Positions 1 through 9,134 of a stretch of DNA of 64,000 bases are shown one piece after another (positions within the stretch are counted from its first letter, which is position 1; each line of letters starts with the position of its first letter). Origin of the DNA: Candidatus Haliotispira prima (lineage in GTDB: Bacteria; Spirochaetota; Spirochaetia; SP-2023); assembly GCA_029867005.1 (NCBI GenBank), contig CP123443.1, forward strand, positions 1,612,001 to 1,676,000, written 5' to 3'. The notes below the pieces were generated by a model, which was not told the origin of the DNA, did not search any database, and worked only from the letters and a program-made list of their open reading frames with translations. The position numbers and the translations under genes are program-made.

Positions 1-1206
1 GTGCCGTTGCAATGTCAAAAAAACCGGAGATTGCCAAGGGCGCGGGGCGATGGCCAAGATAATAGACAGAGACAAAATGACAGGGGCAACGGCCGACATC
101 TCAATCTCGTCAAAAGCATCTATCAAAAAGGGGATTTGCTGAGCCAGCAGGGCCCCCGCCGGAATGAGCAGGTGGACCAAACCTAAGCACTTTTGCCGGA
201 GAGTCGAAGGGGCTGCCCGGGAAAACGGCAGAAGATACCTAAATGGCCGAATCACCTGAAGTACGGCGAAGCCGTACCAACAAATTGTCCCCCGGTACAT
301 CGCGATGTTGGCCTCTTTGTCGATGGAGTCCAACATCTTAAAGCGGGCCAGAAGAAAGAGGCCAAGCACGGCCAGACCATACTCCAACAGCGGCAGAACA
401 TACCTCTTCAAAGCCGGCAATTTGCCGGCTGCCAAGCGGCTGCTCTGCGCCACTTTGCGCCAGTAGGCCGCCCCTTGCTTGTGGTTGGCGGAGACCAGAT
501 TCTTGACCAGCGAGTAGAGATTGCTAAACGACCAATAGAGCAGTAGTGCGGCGGGCGAATAATAAAGTAAGACAAGGAACAGCACCGCAATACCCCAGAG
601 TTGCCGCTTGGAAGCCGGGTTGCTGTAGGGAGCTTGGGCCGTGTAAGCCAGGCCGGAAAGCAGGTTTAACCCCGTCATTAACCAGGGAAGCAGGTTGCTG
701 TAGCTGCCGAAACCGATGGGTAACAGACCATCCGGCAGACTTAGGTCGGGAATCAATGCCCAAGCTTGGCCCTGCAACAGCTCTAAGTGACTCAAAAAAT
801 GGTAGGCCGCAATGAAGAACGGTACCTGAATAGCGAAACCGATGCTGTTCCGCAAACCATAGATTGGGTGGTAGCCCCGCTGACGGTACAGGGTTTTTTG
901 GACCATGTGCAGCATGCTGCCGCTGAACGCGCGCCGAAATTCATCCAGCTTCGTTTGCAAACCGGCTTGCAGGGCCTGCTCGCGCAGTTGGATTCTGTCG
1001 CCCAGATAGTATAGCGGCAACAACAGCGTGTTGATTGCCGCACTGAGCAGCAGGATGCTCCAGCCCAAGCTACCGCTCAGGCCGTAAAAGTAATGGAAAA
1101 TATGGCCCATGCACCATTCGAGCGGATAGATCAGCAGCCGGTAGGGCAGGTTCGCGATCTGCTCCGCTGTAATGGGCTGCAAGAGAAGAGCCTCAAGCAT
1201 GGGCAT
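1..1206 (-). CDS. YidC/Oxa1-like membrane protein insertase, 3' end outside window
   Basis: The minus strand is open from ATG 1206 to the window edge (402 codons, no stop), so the C-terminus is missing. The N-terminal part shows the YidC/Oxa1 pattern: a short PLEW-containing entry, a first membrane segment (GWSILLLSAAINTLLLPLYY), a charged cytoplasmic hairpin (REQALQAGLQTKLDEF), then the second segment with the QVPFFIAAYHFLSHL signature. Further hydrophobic segments follow (LLPWLMTGLNLLSG, LWGIAVLFLVLLYY, LEYGLAVLGLFLLA). The family inserts proteins into the inner membrane. The extra C-terminal hydrophobic region suggests a divergent paralogue rather than a minimal insertase. No clear Shine-Dalgarno precedes ATG 1206; a TTG 21 bases upstream is an alternative start. 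Family assignment is good, exact role inferred. Confidence 0.72.
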   Translation of the reverse strand, partial: MPMLEALLLQPITAEQIANLPYRLLIYPLEWCMGHIFHYFYGLSGSLGWSILLLSAAINTLLLPLYYLGDRIQLREQALQAGLQTKLDEFRRAFSGSMLHMVQKTLYRQRGYHPIYGLRNSIGFAIQVPFFIAAYHFLSHLELLQGQAWALIPDLSLPDGLLPIGFGSYSNLLPWLMTGLNLLSGLAYTAQAPYSNPASKRQLWGIAVLFLVLLYYSPAALLLYWSFSNLYSLVKNLVSANHKQGAAYWRKVAQSSRLAAGKLPALKRYVLPLLEYGLAVLGLFLLARFKMLDSIDKEANIAMYRGTICWYGFAVLQVIRPFRYLLPFSRAAPSTLRQKCLGLVHLLIPAGALLAQQIPFLIDAFDEIEMSAVAPVILSLSIILAIAPRPWQSPVFLTLQRH

Positions 1207-1564
1207 AGGATATAAGCTTTTTCCAAAATTACAACAAATGCCGTTGGCAGCAAAACGGCCTTTGTTTTTACCGGCATGCCCCCGGCTATTTTCTTGCGGG
1301 ATTCGGCCAAAATAACGGCAAAATAATGGAAAGGAGATTCCATTCCGGCCGGCAGAGAAAGTTCTTGGCTTGATTCTCTTTACAGAAATTGCACCGCAAA
1401 ATATAAGGTTTGGCTTTCCGGATTTCACTCCGGAGAAACCCCCTCCCTATCTTCTGCTGTCAATCAGTGATCGTATTGATTTGTCGCTTGTCTATTTCCA
1501 CAAATGTGCCGTCTCCGTTTCCAACACAGTAGACTGAAAGCGAAGCGGACTAAAAGCGAATTGT
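1207..1564. other. intergenic stretch, no gene supported
   Basis: About 360 bases between two minus-strand genes. A 70-codon minus-strand frame overlapping the YidC-like start has no RBS or recognisable domain and was not called. I see no RNA gene or strong hairpin here. Confidence 0.4.
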
Positions 1565-2146
1565 CTATAGCTTCACGCATTCAGATGCAAAACTTGCACC
1601 GGATTCGGTAGTAAAATCATCTGTACCGTTACTGTGCACTATTTTAAACCCAAAACTGCTTAGATCAGAAAATTTTCCTTTTGCCGTTGGCAGAATAGAC
1701 GCATTACTATCAAACAGCCCGCTAATATCTCCGTCTCCCGGCAGCACTTTATCTGATTTAATCGTCTTTAAAACCTCTCCGCCTATGGTGGGTTGAGAAA
1801 CTCCTTTAGTATATCCCCCTATTACGAGAGTGACAAAACCATCAGAACCAACAGTCATATCTATAGTGATGTAGGTCACGTTTGTCTCTGTCCGATTTCG
1901 TATTGCATCACTTATAGTCAAGCTCGGTGAAGGAACAGCTCCTACCCACCGATACTTTCCTGCATGGGGTCTTCCGCTGTCTCCATCGTTATCGTTATCG
2001 GATAGATCATTGCAGGCGAACAAAAACAGATGGATGAACAAAACGGAAAGAAAGCAGAAGAACGAGGAGAGTTTTCGCTTGTTTGCAAACAAAAATACAG
2101 ACTTGGGCCTACCGATGTCGGCTAACATATTGTCTCGATTTTTCAT
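1565..2146 (-). CDS. small putative lipoprotein, unknown function
   Basis: A 193-residue protein with a long basic N-region, a hydrophobic core (FFCFLSVLFIHLFLFAC) and a lipobox Cys at about residue 45, so probably a surface or periplasmic lipoprotein. The first codons (MKNRDNMLADIG) resemble the leader shared by the island lipoproteins further right (ILTDIG), but there is no 7-bp repeat array, so this gene is not phase variable by that route. AAAGGAG sits 8 bases before ATG 2146. The mature part is polar, with a D/N-rich start; I recognise no domain. It is probably a constitutively framed relative of the cassette genes. Confidence 0.65.
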   Translation of the reverse strand: MKNRDNMLADIGRPKSVFLFANKRKLSSFFCFLSVLFIHLFLFACNDLSDNDNDGDSGRPHAGKYRWVGAVPSPSLTISDAIRNRTETNVTYITIDMTVGSDGFVTLVIGGYTKGVSQPTIGGEVLKTIKSDKVLPGDGDISGLFDSNASILPTAKGKFSDLSSFGFKIVHSNGTDDFTTESGASFASECVKL

Positions 2147-2183
2147 GAGAGCACTCCTTTAAGTATCGTGGACTGAAAGCTAG

Positions 2184-2211
2184 TCTATACCTACTTTACA
2201 GACCTCGTCAA
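2184..2211 (-). promoter_or_regulatory. sigma70-type promoter of the small lipoprotein
   Basis: On the minus strand TTGACG (2211-2206), a 16-base spacer and TATAGA (2189-2184) precede the lipoprotein ATG by about 40 bases. Confidence 0.5.
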
Positions 2212-2703
2212 GGATGGGACATGGGTCTTGCAGACGGCCTTGCAGGCGGCCTTGCTTAGGTTTCCTCCGGCTTCGTTTTGCTCATAATGAGACTGCCGCA
2301 AAATTCCGGGAAAAAGAACAAATAAAAAAAACCTTATTTGATATAGCCGAAAATAGAATATTTGCCGAACGGAGCATTTTGTGAAAATTTGTTATCTGGT
2401 TTCCTCATCATTTGACCGATTCTTACTTAATTATGCCTGAATCCGTCACGCCTCCGAGGCAGAGACCCGAAATTGGTTTTGGGTCTCTGCCTCGGAACTT
2501 TGTCCAACTTTGTCTTTAGGCAATCCCGAAGAAGGTTGCCGAGGGTTTCACCGGCAGGCGGCAGGCGCAGCAAGGACAGCAGAAGAGTACCGGGAGCACC
2601 AAAAGCAAGAAGACGGGCAACAAGAGCAGCAAGTCCCGTCAACGGCCCAAAACGTTTTTTAAGGATGTACGGAACCTAGTTTTTCCTTACATAGGAGATA
2701 TTT
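2212..2703. other. long intergenic region upstream of the glycoside hydrolase
   Basis: About 490 bases between divergent genes. It holds the strong hairpin at 2453-2496 and otherwise no supported gene. AGGAGA ending at about 2698 is the RBS for the GTG start at 2704. Confidence 0.4.
2453..2496. terminator. strong 16-bp hairpin, terminator-like
   Basis: CCGAGGCAGAGACCC pairs perfectly with GGGTCTCTGCCTCGG across a 12-base loop. There is no U-tract, so it may be a processing or structural element rather than an intrinsic terminator. Confidence 0.45.
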
Positions 2704-4140
2704 GTGAAGATTGATTTCCCCAAGCTGATCTATTACGACCAGGACTTTATCCAAGGCTACCGGAAGACTTGGCTCAAACTGGAGGATTTTTGGAGTCCCA
2801 ATCCGAAGGACACAAAATCCTTGTTGTTTCACAAGCCAAACTCTGTAGTGATGAACCAGTTTGAGACAATCATGTCTGCGTTTTCTCTGGTATATCAGGA
2901 AAGACCGCAACTTGCGGCGCAGCAGATTGACTTTTTTTACCAGCACCAGGAAGAAGATGGTGCCATTCGCGGCAATTACGATTTCCAAACGGGGGAGGCC
3001 GTACCCCAAGAGGGCAACCCGCAAAACGTCAGCCCGCCGCTGTTCGCCTGGCTGGAGTTTCACCTCTATCACAAAGTTGGTTTGAAGAAAAGGATGCAGG
3101 AAGTCTTTCCCAAGCTGGAACAGTACTTTCAGTGGGTTGACCGCGAATTTCGGGACGAAGAGTTGGGATTGCTGAAAGCACCGCTTTCTGCGGTTGGCTG
3201 GCAGAATTCTGCCCGGCAAAAAGACGGGGCCGTCTATCTGATTGATTTTAATGCACAACAACTGCTCAACGCCTATTACATGGCCGTCATCGGTGATTTG
3301 CTCAACGACAAAGAAATTGCCTTCCGCTATCGGAAATATTATTTCTCGTTGAAGACGCGCGTCATGAGTATGATGTGGAATCCGGACACCCAATTTTTCT
3401 ACGACCTGGATGCCAAGGGCAAGCTTACCGGCAGTGCCACGCTGTGTAGCTATTGGATCATGCTGTGTGACGTGTTGAACGAGGAACGCCTGGAATTGAT
3501 GATTGCCAAACTGACAGACCCAAAGTGGTTCGGTTCGGTAAACCCCTTCCCCTGTTTGGCCCAACACCACCCCGATTTCAGTGCCGAAGGCCGGGGCTGC
3601 TACGGTTCTGTCATGCCGCCACTGACCTTTGTGGTGGTTAAGGGCTTAGAGATATACCAGTACTATCGGCAGGCCCGGGAATTTGCGATCATGCACATGT
3701 ATCACATTTTGGATACGTACTTTCTGGAGAGCGATTTCAAGAACCAATTCTGGCAAGTCTACATGCCATATGAAAACAAGCCGGCCTTGGTGCCCAACCC
3801 CGGCAACAGTGAGTACTATGTGCGTGCGTCCTCGGACTACGCCCACTTGGTTTCCTTGATTACCGTAAATCTTTTTATCGAAACGATTATTGGCCTAAAC
3901 ATCAGCTTGCCGCGCAAGACGGTGGACTGGATGGTGGCCACTTTGGAAGAAATGGGTGTGCGCAATCTGTCCCTGCGGCGCAATATTATTTCGATTCAAA
4001 CCCGGAAGAGTGCCAGAGGCTGGGAAATCCGCTTGGAGTCGGAAAAGCTGTATTATTTTACAGTTGATATTTTGGACCACAAGAAAAAGACGCTGCCGAT
4101 TCCGTCCGGGAAATGTTCTATGCTGGTAGATAAGCTGTAG
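2704..4140 (+). CDS. glycoside hydrolase, (alpha/alpha)6-barrel, trehalase/MGH1-like
   Basis: A 478-residue cytoplasmic protein with no signal peptide. Its helical pattern and the segments MPPLTFVVVKGLE and AREFAIMHMYHILDTYF recall trehalase-like and mannosylglycerate-hydrolase-like (GH63/MGH1) enzymes, whose C-terminal half reads 'pPLTymVvKGLekY...AReiA.kh'. The expected role is hydrolysis of a small alpha-glucoside or compatible solute, with the substrate not deducible. The start is GTG at 2704, chosen because AGGAGA lies 6 bases before it. The last 80 residues (beta-rich) are probably a small accessory domain. The D-lactate dehydrogenase gene follows after 61 bases on the same strand, consistent with sugar fermentation. 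Confidence 0.6.
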   Translation: MKIDFPKLIYYDQDFIQGYRKTWLKLEDFWSPNPKDTKSLLFHKPNSVVMNQFETIMSAFSLVYQERPQLAAQQIDFFYQHQEEDGAIRGNYDFQTGEAVPQEGNPQNVSPPLFAWLEFHLYHKVGLKKRMQEVFPKLEQYFQWVDREFRDEELGLLKAPLSAVGWQNSARQKDGAVYLIDFNAQQLLNAYYMAVIGDLLNDKEIAFRYRKYYFSLKTRVMSMMWNPDTQFFYDLDAKGKLTGSATLCSYWIMLCDVLNEERLELMIAKLTDPKWFGSVNPFPCLAQHHPDFSAEGRGCYGSVMPPLTFVVVKGLEIYQYYRQAREFAIMHMYHILDTYFLESDFKNQFWQVYMPYENKPALVPNPGNSEYYVRASSDYAHLVSLITVNLFIETIIGLNISLPRKTVDWMVATLEEMGVRNLSLRRNIISIQTRKSARGWEIRLESEKLYYFTVDILDHKKKTLPIPSGKCSMLVDKL

Positions 4141-4201
4141 AATCTGTTTCCCATCCGTTTTTCATCCGTTTTCAATTTCTCCGCGACCTGTAGATAGAGA
4201 G

Positions 4202-5227
4202 ATGGCCATGATTCGCATCGCATTCTTTGACAGCAAAAATTATGATATCAATGCCTTTGATTCGGAGCTGCAACAACTGGGGCCGGAGCAGGAAGTCCAA
4301 ATTGTATACTACGAGGCGAAACTATCCTCTAAGACGGCCAATATCATTACAGAAGATTTCGATGTGATCTGCTCCTTTGTCAACGACAAGATCGATGACG
4401 AAGTGATACAGGCCATGAAGCGTTGCAAAATCAAACTACTGGCCTTGCGCTGCGCCGGCTTTAACCATGTCGATTTTAGCAGCCTCAAAAACTCCATTCC
4501 CGTGGTCCGGGTGCCGGCCTACTCCCCCAACGCCGTGGCGGAACACGCTCTGAGCTTAATGTGTGCCCTCAATCGCAAGATTCACAGAGCGTACCATCGC
4601 GTACGCGATGGCAATTTTTCGATTCAGGGCTTGGTCGGTTTTGACTTTTACCGCAAAACAGCCGGAATCATCGGCACCGGCAAGATTGGCCGGGCCATGA
4701 TCTCCATCCTCCAAGGTCTGGGTATGGAAATACTGGCCTGTGACCCCTTCCCTTCCCCGGAATTGGAGGAGCAGGGTGTCCGCTACTGCCGTGTGGAGGA
4801 GCTGTGCCAAAAGAGTGACATCATCTCCCTGCACTGCCCCCTGACACCGGAGACCAAATACATTATCAATTATGATACTCTGGCCCTGATGAAAAGAAAT
4901 GTGACCCTGATCAATACCAGCCGAGGCGGCCTGATCAACACGCAAGACTTGATCTACGCCCTGAAAAAAGACCGCATCAACGGTGCCGGCCTCGATGTCT
5001 ACGAAGAAGAAGAAGCCGTGTTTTTTGAAGACCATTCGCTGGAGAATCTGAAAGACGAGCAACTATTGCGCCTGATGAGCTTTAACAACGTGGTGCTCAC
5101 GGCCCATCAAGCCTTTCTGACCAAGGAAGCTCTGAGCGAGATAGCCCACACCACACTGCACAATATTGTCAGCTACATTCATAAAGGAGAACTGCACAAC
5201 CAAGTTCTCCCGGATCAATTTGGTTAA
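4202..5227 (+). CDS. ldhA: D-lactate dehydrogenase (2-hydroxyacid dehydrogenase family)
   Basis: A 341-residue NAD-dependent enzyme reducing pyruvate to D-lactate at the end of fermentation. The Rossmann motif GTGKIG is at residues 158-163. The catalytic triad of the family is visible as Arg in NTSRGGL, Glu in LDVYEEE and His in LTAHQAFLT. The long VYEEEEAVFFEDHS insert after the Glu is typical of LdhA rather than glycerate or phosphoglycerate dehydrogenases. AGAGAG precedes the ATG. It lies downstream of the glycoside hydrolase and may share its transcript. Confidence 0.93.
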   Translation: MAMIRIAFFDSKNYDINAFDSELQQLGPEQEVQIVYYEAKLSSKTANIITEDFDVICSFVNDKIDDEVIQAMKRCKIKLLALRCAGFNHVDFSSLKNSIPVVRVPAYSPNAVAEHALSLMCALNRKIHRAYHRVRDGNFSIQGLVGFDFYRKTAGIIGTGKIGRAMISILQGLGMEILACDPFPSPELEEQGVRYCRVEELCQKSDIISLHCPLTPETKYIINYDTLALMKRNVTLINTSRGGLINTQDLIYALKKDRINGAGLDVYEEEEAVFFEDHSLENLKDEQLLRLMSFNNVVLTAHQAFLTKEALSEIAHTTLHNIVSYIHKGELHNQVLPDQFG

Positions 5228-5333
5228 CTCGGTCAATACCTGCTTCCCGTGCGCGGGGGCCGTACCATCCTGCCTGCGCGGGTATTTGCGGGTTGTGCGT
5301 TCTGCATATCGGGCCGCAGGCGTATCATTCTAC

Positions 5334-5361
5334 TGGACTTAAAACTTAATATTGTTATGAT
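5334..5361 (+). promoter_or_regulatory. possible promoter of the aldolase gene
   Basis: TGGACT (5334-5339), a 16-base spacer and TATGAT (5356-5361) lie about 42 bases before the aldolase ATG; AGGAGG follows at 5393-5398. Confidence 0.35.
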
Positions 5362-5403
5362 CTGGAAAGACTGACCAAAATATCCAATTCTTAGGAGGAT
5401 TCT

Positions 5404-6474
5404 ATGCCTATAAAATTAGCTCCCGGCGTTATCACCGGCAATGCCCTGAAAGACTTAAATGCCGTCTGTAAAGAGTACTCTTGTGCGCTGCCTGCGGTAA
5501 ACGTAATCAGCTCGGAAGGGATCGGTGCCGCTTTGGCAGCGGCTTCCGAGGCGAAGGCACCTATCATCATACAATTTTCTAATGGCGGCGGCAGTTTTTA
5601 CGCCGGCAAGGGCCTTAGCAATGACAAGCATCAGGGTGCCATCGCCGGGTCCATCGCCGGAGCCCTTTCGGTTCACCATCTGGCCAAAGCCTACGGCGTT
5701 CCCGTCATACTTCACACCGACCACGCAGCCCGCAAGTTGTTGCCTTGGATTGACGGCCTAATCAGTTACAGCGAGCTCCACTACAAACAGCACGGCATGC
5801 CTCTCTTTAGCAGCCACATGCTGGACCTTTCCGAGGACAGCCTGGACGACAATCTAAACACTTGTGCCGAGTATCTGGAGCGGATGAACAAGCTGGGCAT
5901 GACCCTGGAAATCGAGCTGGGTATCACCGGCGGCGAAGAAGACGGCGTGGATAACAGTGGCGTGGATCACGCGGACCTCTATACAAAAGCTGTAGACGTT
6001 CTGCAAGCGTACGACAAGCTCAATTCGATCGGCAATTTCACTGTTGCGGCTTCCTTTGGTAACACTCACGGCGTGTACTCGCCCGGCAATGTGACCCTGA
6101 AGCCCGAAATACTGAAAGAAAGCCAGGAACTGGTAGCCAAAGAGCGCGGCACCAAGGTTAAGCCTCTCGACTTGGTATTTCACGGCGGTTCCGGTTCGGA
6201 GCAGGCCAAGATTACAGAGGCCGTGTCTTACGGCGTTGTCAAGTTTAACATCGACACGGATACGCAATGGGCCTTCACGGAGCCGGTGCGTCAATACATT
6301 GACGAAAAACGCGATTACCTGATGCGCCAAATTGGCAATCCGGAAGGCGCGGAAAAGCCGAACAAGAAGCACATTGACCCACGCACGTATCTGGCCAACG
6401 GGGCCAAAAACATGACGGCGCGTTTGGTGCAATCATTCAGGGACTTGAATGCCTACGGCAAGTTTGAATTCTAG
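5404..6474 (+). CDS. fba: class II (type A) fructose-bisphosphate aldolase
   Basis: A 356-residue zinc-dependent aldolase cleaving fructose 1,6-bisphosphate to DHAP and glyceraldehyde 3-phosphate in glycolysis. Length matches the E. coli FbaA type (about 359). Key motifs: LHTDHAARKLLPWIDGL with the catalytic Asp and first zinc His, the GGEEDGVDNSG loop, GNTHGVYSPGN with a zinc His, VFHGGSGS with the third His and phosphate-binding glycines, and FNIDTDTQWAFT. A strong AGGAGG sits 5 bases before the ATG. It has its own short upstream region and a hairpin downstream, so probably monocistronic. Confidence 0.96.
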   Translation: MPIKLAPGVITGNALKDLNAVCKEYSCALPAVNVISSEGIGAALAAASEAKAPIIIQFSNGGGSFYAGKGLSNDKHQGAIAGSIAGALSVHHLAKAYGVPVILHTDHAARKLLPWIDGLISYSELHYKQHGMPLFSSHMLDLSEDSLDDNLNTCAEYLERMNKLGMTLEIELGITGGEEDGVDNSGVDHADLYTKAVDVLQAYDKLNSIGNFTVAASFGNTHGVYSPGNVTLKPEILKESQELVAKERGTKVKPLDLVFHGGSGSEQAKITEAVSYGVVKFNIDTDTQWAFTEPVRQYIDEKRDYLMRQIGNPEGAEKPNKKHIDPRTYLANGAKNMTARLVQSFRDLNAYGKFEF

Positions 6475-6521
6475 GGATAGCCTGCCAACAGCAACCGTTA
6501 CAGTTACATTGTAGAACACAA

Positions 6522-6569
6522 CATCAAAACATTAAGGGGGGCCGGACCGGCTCTCCTTATGTTTTGATG
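6522..6569 (+). terminator. long hairpin after the aldolase gene
   Basis: CATCAAAACATTAAGG pairs with CCTTATGTTTTGATG (one bulge) around a GC-rich apex, 48 bases after the aldolase stop. The 3' side is not a clean U-tract. Confidence 0.5.
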
Positions 6570-6739
6570 TCTGAGAAAGACCTGTTTTGTCGGATCCCGG
6601 GCAAAAAGTACCTGTTGACGGTGATAAAATGCCGTCAAACAATGATATGACGGTCTTATTTGCAGAGAAGGTCCAGTGCCTGCCGCAGGCCAACAAGCGG
6701 GCCGGGCCCATTTTTGACCGGTAAAACAGGAGGCCGTAC

Positions 6740-7243
6740 ATGATTCGGATGACCAATCCAAATGACTTTGACGGCTTGATGTCTTTGGCACTGGCCTCCG
6801 GCCTTTTTGAACCGGAGGAGAGGGATCTCCTGGCACAGATGATCCGATTCCCCGGAAAAGATGATGTCTGGTTTGCGGACGATGGTGATGATGGTCTGCA
6901 TAGTCAGGTCAAGCCGGCCAAGCCGGTCAGCCAGCTTGTTGGCGCGGCCTACATGGCACCGGAAAAGATGACCCAAGGCACATGGAACCTGTATTGGATT
7001 ACTGTTCATCCGGACTGCCAACGGCAGGGGCGGGGCAAAGCAATGCTGGACCACGTCCGAAACTGGTTGACGGAGAAAGGCCAAAGGATGTTGATCGTGG
7101 AAACGGCCGGTGGCGATGAGTTTGATTACGTCCGGAAATTCTATGCGAACAATGGATTTGAGGCGGAAGCCAGAATCCGGGACTTCTACGAAGCGGGTGT
7201 GGACAAGATCGTCTTTCGCAAATTACTTGGTTCAGAAAATTAA
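6740..7243 (+). CDS. GNAT-family N-acetyltransferase
   Basis: A 167-residue acetyl-CoA-dependent acyltransferase. The acetyl-CoA motif A is clear (ITVHPDCQRQGRGKAML, with the Q-x-x-G-R-G loop), followed by motif B around FYANNGFEAEARIRDFY. AGGAGG precedes ATG 6740. The substrate is unknown. It starts a run of four small same-strand genes to 8667, with 33 bases to the methyltransferase, so an operon is likely. Confidence 0.85.
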   Translation: MIRMTNPNDFDGLMSLALASGLFEPEERDLLAQMIRFPGKDDVWFADDGDDGLHSQVKPAKPVSQLVGAAYMAPEKMTQGTWNLYWITVHPDCQRQGRGKAMLDHVRNWLTEKGQRMLIVETAGGDEFDYVRKFYANNGFEAEARIRDFYEAGVDKIVFRKLLGSEN

Positions 7244-7276
7244 ATAGCAGATCATCATTTCCGGGGAGCCGCCAAT

Positions 7277-7906
7277 ATGGGAAAAGCAAGCACATTTTGG
7301 AACAGAATGGCAAAACGCTATTCGAAGCAGGCCATTACCGATGAAGCTTCGTATCAGAGAAAACTGAAGATCACGCAGCAATATCTCCGGCCGGAGATGG
7401 AAGTGTTGGAAATCGGTTGCGGTACGGGTTCGACGGCCATTATTCACGCACCCTGCGTGAAGCATATTCGCGCGGTTGATCTATCGTCAAAAATGCTGGA
7501 GATTGCCCAAGACAAGGCCAATGCAAAGAATATTCAAAATATTCGTTTTGAACAATCTTCGGCAGAGGAACTCGAGGGCACAGACCACAGTGTGGATGCC
7601 GTATTGTGTCTGAGCATTTTGCACCTGCTCGAAAACAAGGAAGTACTTATCAAAAAGATATACGGGATGCTGAAGCCGGGCTGTAAATTCTTTAGCAGTA
7701 CGGCGTGTCTGCAAGATGATCTGCGTTGGCTAAAGATGATCTTGCCGCTCGGGAAATTGGTTGGTCTGGTACCCCCTGTTACATTTTTTACCAGAAAAGA
7801 ACTGGAAACCTGCCTCCGCGATGCGGGTTTTGCTATCGAAGAATCTTGGTCGCCCGGCAAGGCCAAAGCCGTATTTATTGTGGCAAAAAAACCGGTTCGA
7901 TCATAG
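7277..7906 (+). CDS. class I SAM-dependent methyltransferase
   Basis: A 209-residue protein. The SAM-binding motif I is VLEIGCGTGSTAI near residue 40, the acidic end of strand 2 is RAVDLSSKMLEIA, and motif IV-like VDAVLCLSILHLLE follows. It resembles small UbiE/MenG-like methyltransferases, but nothing fixes the substrate. Only 13 bases separate it from the next gene, supporting cotranscription. Confidence 0.85.
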   Translation: MGKASTFWNRMAKRYSKQAITDEASYQRKLKITQQYLRPEMEVLEIGCGTGSTAIIHAPCVKHIRAVDLSSKMLEIAQDKANAKNIQNIRFEQSSAEELEGTDHSVDAVLCLSILHLLENKEVLIKKIYGMLKPGCKFFSSTACLQDDLRWLKMILPLGKLVGLVPPVTFFTRKELETCLRDAGFAIEESWSPGKAKAVFIVAKKPVRS

Positions 7907-7919
7907 GGAGGGCTCAGGT

Positions 7920-8351
7920 ATGGGGTTAAAAACTCGTCCAAATTCGTTGCCGGCAGGAGACTACCTAAGGGCAATAACAGACCAACGCAAGCGGGATGAC
8001 GGATTTGCTCTGCTGGATATTTTCAGGCGCGTGACGTGCTTCGAACCGGTGATGTGGGGGGATTCCATCGTCGGTTTTGGCCAATACAGCTACTCCAATA
8101 CCAAGGGCCACTACAATTGGTTGATGACCGGGTACTCGGTGAGAAGCAAGTCCTTGACCCTATACGTAATGCAGGGGTTTGACTCTTTTCAGAGTGACTT
8201 GGCGGGCTTGGGTGCGGTCAAACACAGCAAGTCCTGTCTCTATCTCAACAAGCTTGCCGATGTCGACTTGGGCAAATTGGAGTTATTTTTGTCCAAAGTC
8301 ACGGAGGATATGAAACGAAGGTATCCGTGTTCCGATGTGGAGCAACCGTGA
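7920..8351 (+). CDS. DUF1801 family protein
   Basis: A 143-residue protein starting at ATG 7920, with GGGAGG 9 bases upstream. The start was chosen over a longer frame reaching back into the methyltransferase gene. The central GDSIVGFGQYSYSN, the YVMQGFD segment and the CLYLNKLADVDLGKLE C-terminal signature match the DUF1801 (YdhG-like) fold. The biochemical role of the family is not known. It is the third gene of the 6740-8667 run. Confidence 0.75.
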   Translation: MGLKTRPNSLPAGDYLRAITDQRKRDDGFALLDIFRRVTCFEPVMWGDSIVGFGQYSYSNTKGHYNWLMTGYSVRSKSLTLYVMQGFDSFQSDLAGLGAVKHSKSCLYLNKLADVDLGKLELFLSKVTEDMKRRYPCSDVEQP

Positions 8352-8430
8352 CAACGAATTTAGACCAATGTTTACGTGAGTCGTGTGCCCGCGTGTTTAT
8401 ATTTTTGTTAGCAAGAGGAGAAAATACAAA

Positions 8431-8667
8431 GTGAAAACTATGAGTTGTAAACAATTGGGAGGAGCCTGTGATCTGGAATTTCAGGCAGATACCTTTGAAA
8501 AGATGGCGGAGCTGAGCAAACAGCACGGGATGGAAATGTTCCAAAAGCAAGATGCGGCACATTTAGCCGCGATGCAAAACATGCATGAGTTGGTGAAGAA
8601 CCCCGAAGAAATGACCAAGTGGATGGAGTCAAAAAAGCAGTTATTTGCCTCGATGCCGGACAGCTGA
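8431..8667 (+). CDS. DUF1059-like small protein
   Basis: 78 residues from GTG 8431, preferred because AGAGGAG ends 10 bases before it; ATG 8440 is an alternative three codons later. The sequence CKQLGGACDLEFQADTFEKM resembles DUF1059-type small proteins with two conserved N-terminal cysteines, followed by an amphipathic helix rich in Met and Lys. The function is unknown. It is the last gene of the small operon. Confidence 0.65.
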   Translation: MKTMSCKQLGGACDLEFQADTFEKMAELSKQHGMEMFQKQDAAHLAAMQNMHELVKNPEEMTKWMESKKQLFASMPDS

Positions 8668-9134
8668 CTAATTCCATTGTCCGTTTTCGATTGTCCGTTC
8701 ACACTGGTTTGATCATAGGCTTTGATCACAGGCTTTGATCATGGCTGTGGTCATGGCTTGGACACAAAGTTGTCCCGGAAGAGGTTCCCGTTTTGTACCA
8801 AAGCGGCCGGTCAGTCCGGGCCTTGGCTTGCCTGTTATCCGGGGCCTTCAGGCCCCTTCCCAGACCGAGTTCAAGACCGATCCCGGTCTCGGCTAAACTG
8901 GCAGGGTTTGCAGGAAAGGCCAAGCCGGTGTATGATCCCCAACAATGAGCCTCAACTGGTAGTCCCCACTATGAGCGAGGGCACAGGGCTGAGACGGGGC
9001 GAGTTGAGGATGGCCTGGTGAAAGTGCACGAATGAAAGTGCACGGATGAAAGTCGACGGGTATAGGGTGAACATGGCACCGAAATATATAAGCATCGGGA
9101 AATTGTCTGCCCGAGATTGCCTAAAATCAAAGAG
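8668..9134 (+). other. intergenic region with short direct repeats and hairpins
   Basis: Contains three copies of a TTTGATCA(C/T)-type direct repeat around 8708-8745, a GGGGCC-TTCA-GGCCCC hairpin at 8841-8856 and three copies of a 13-base ATGAAAGTGCACG-like unit at 9018-9058. No ORF with an RBS was found. Confidence 0.45.

Noticed and set aside
546..1043. Several plus- and minus-strand ORFs of 75-90 codons in the first kilobase
   Set aside because: They are other frames of the YidC-like gene, which is continuous on the minus strand to the window edge.
2659..3570. 303-codon minus-strand ORF opposite the glycoside hydrolase
   Set aside because: It is antisense to a well-supported gene with RBS and family motifs and has no domain of its own.
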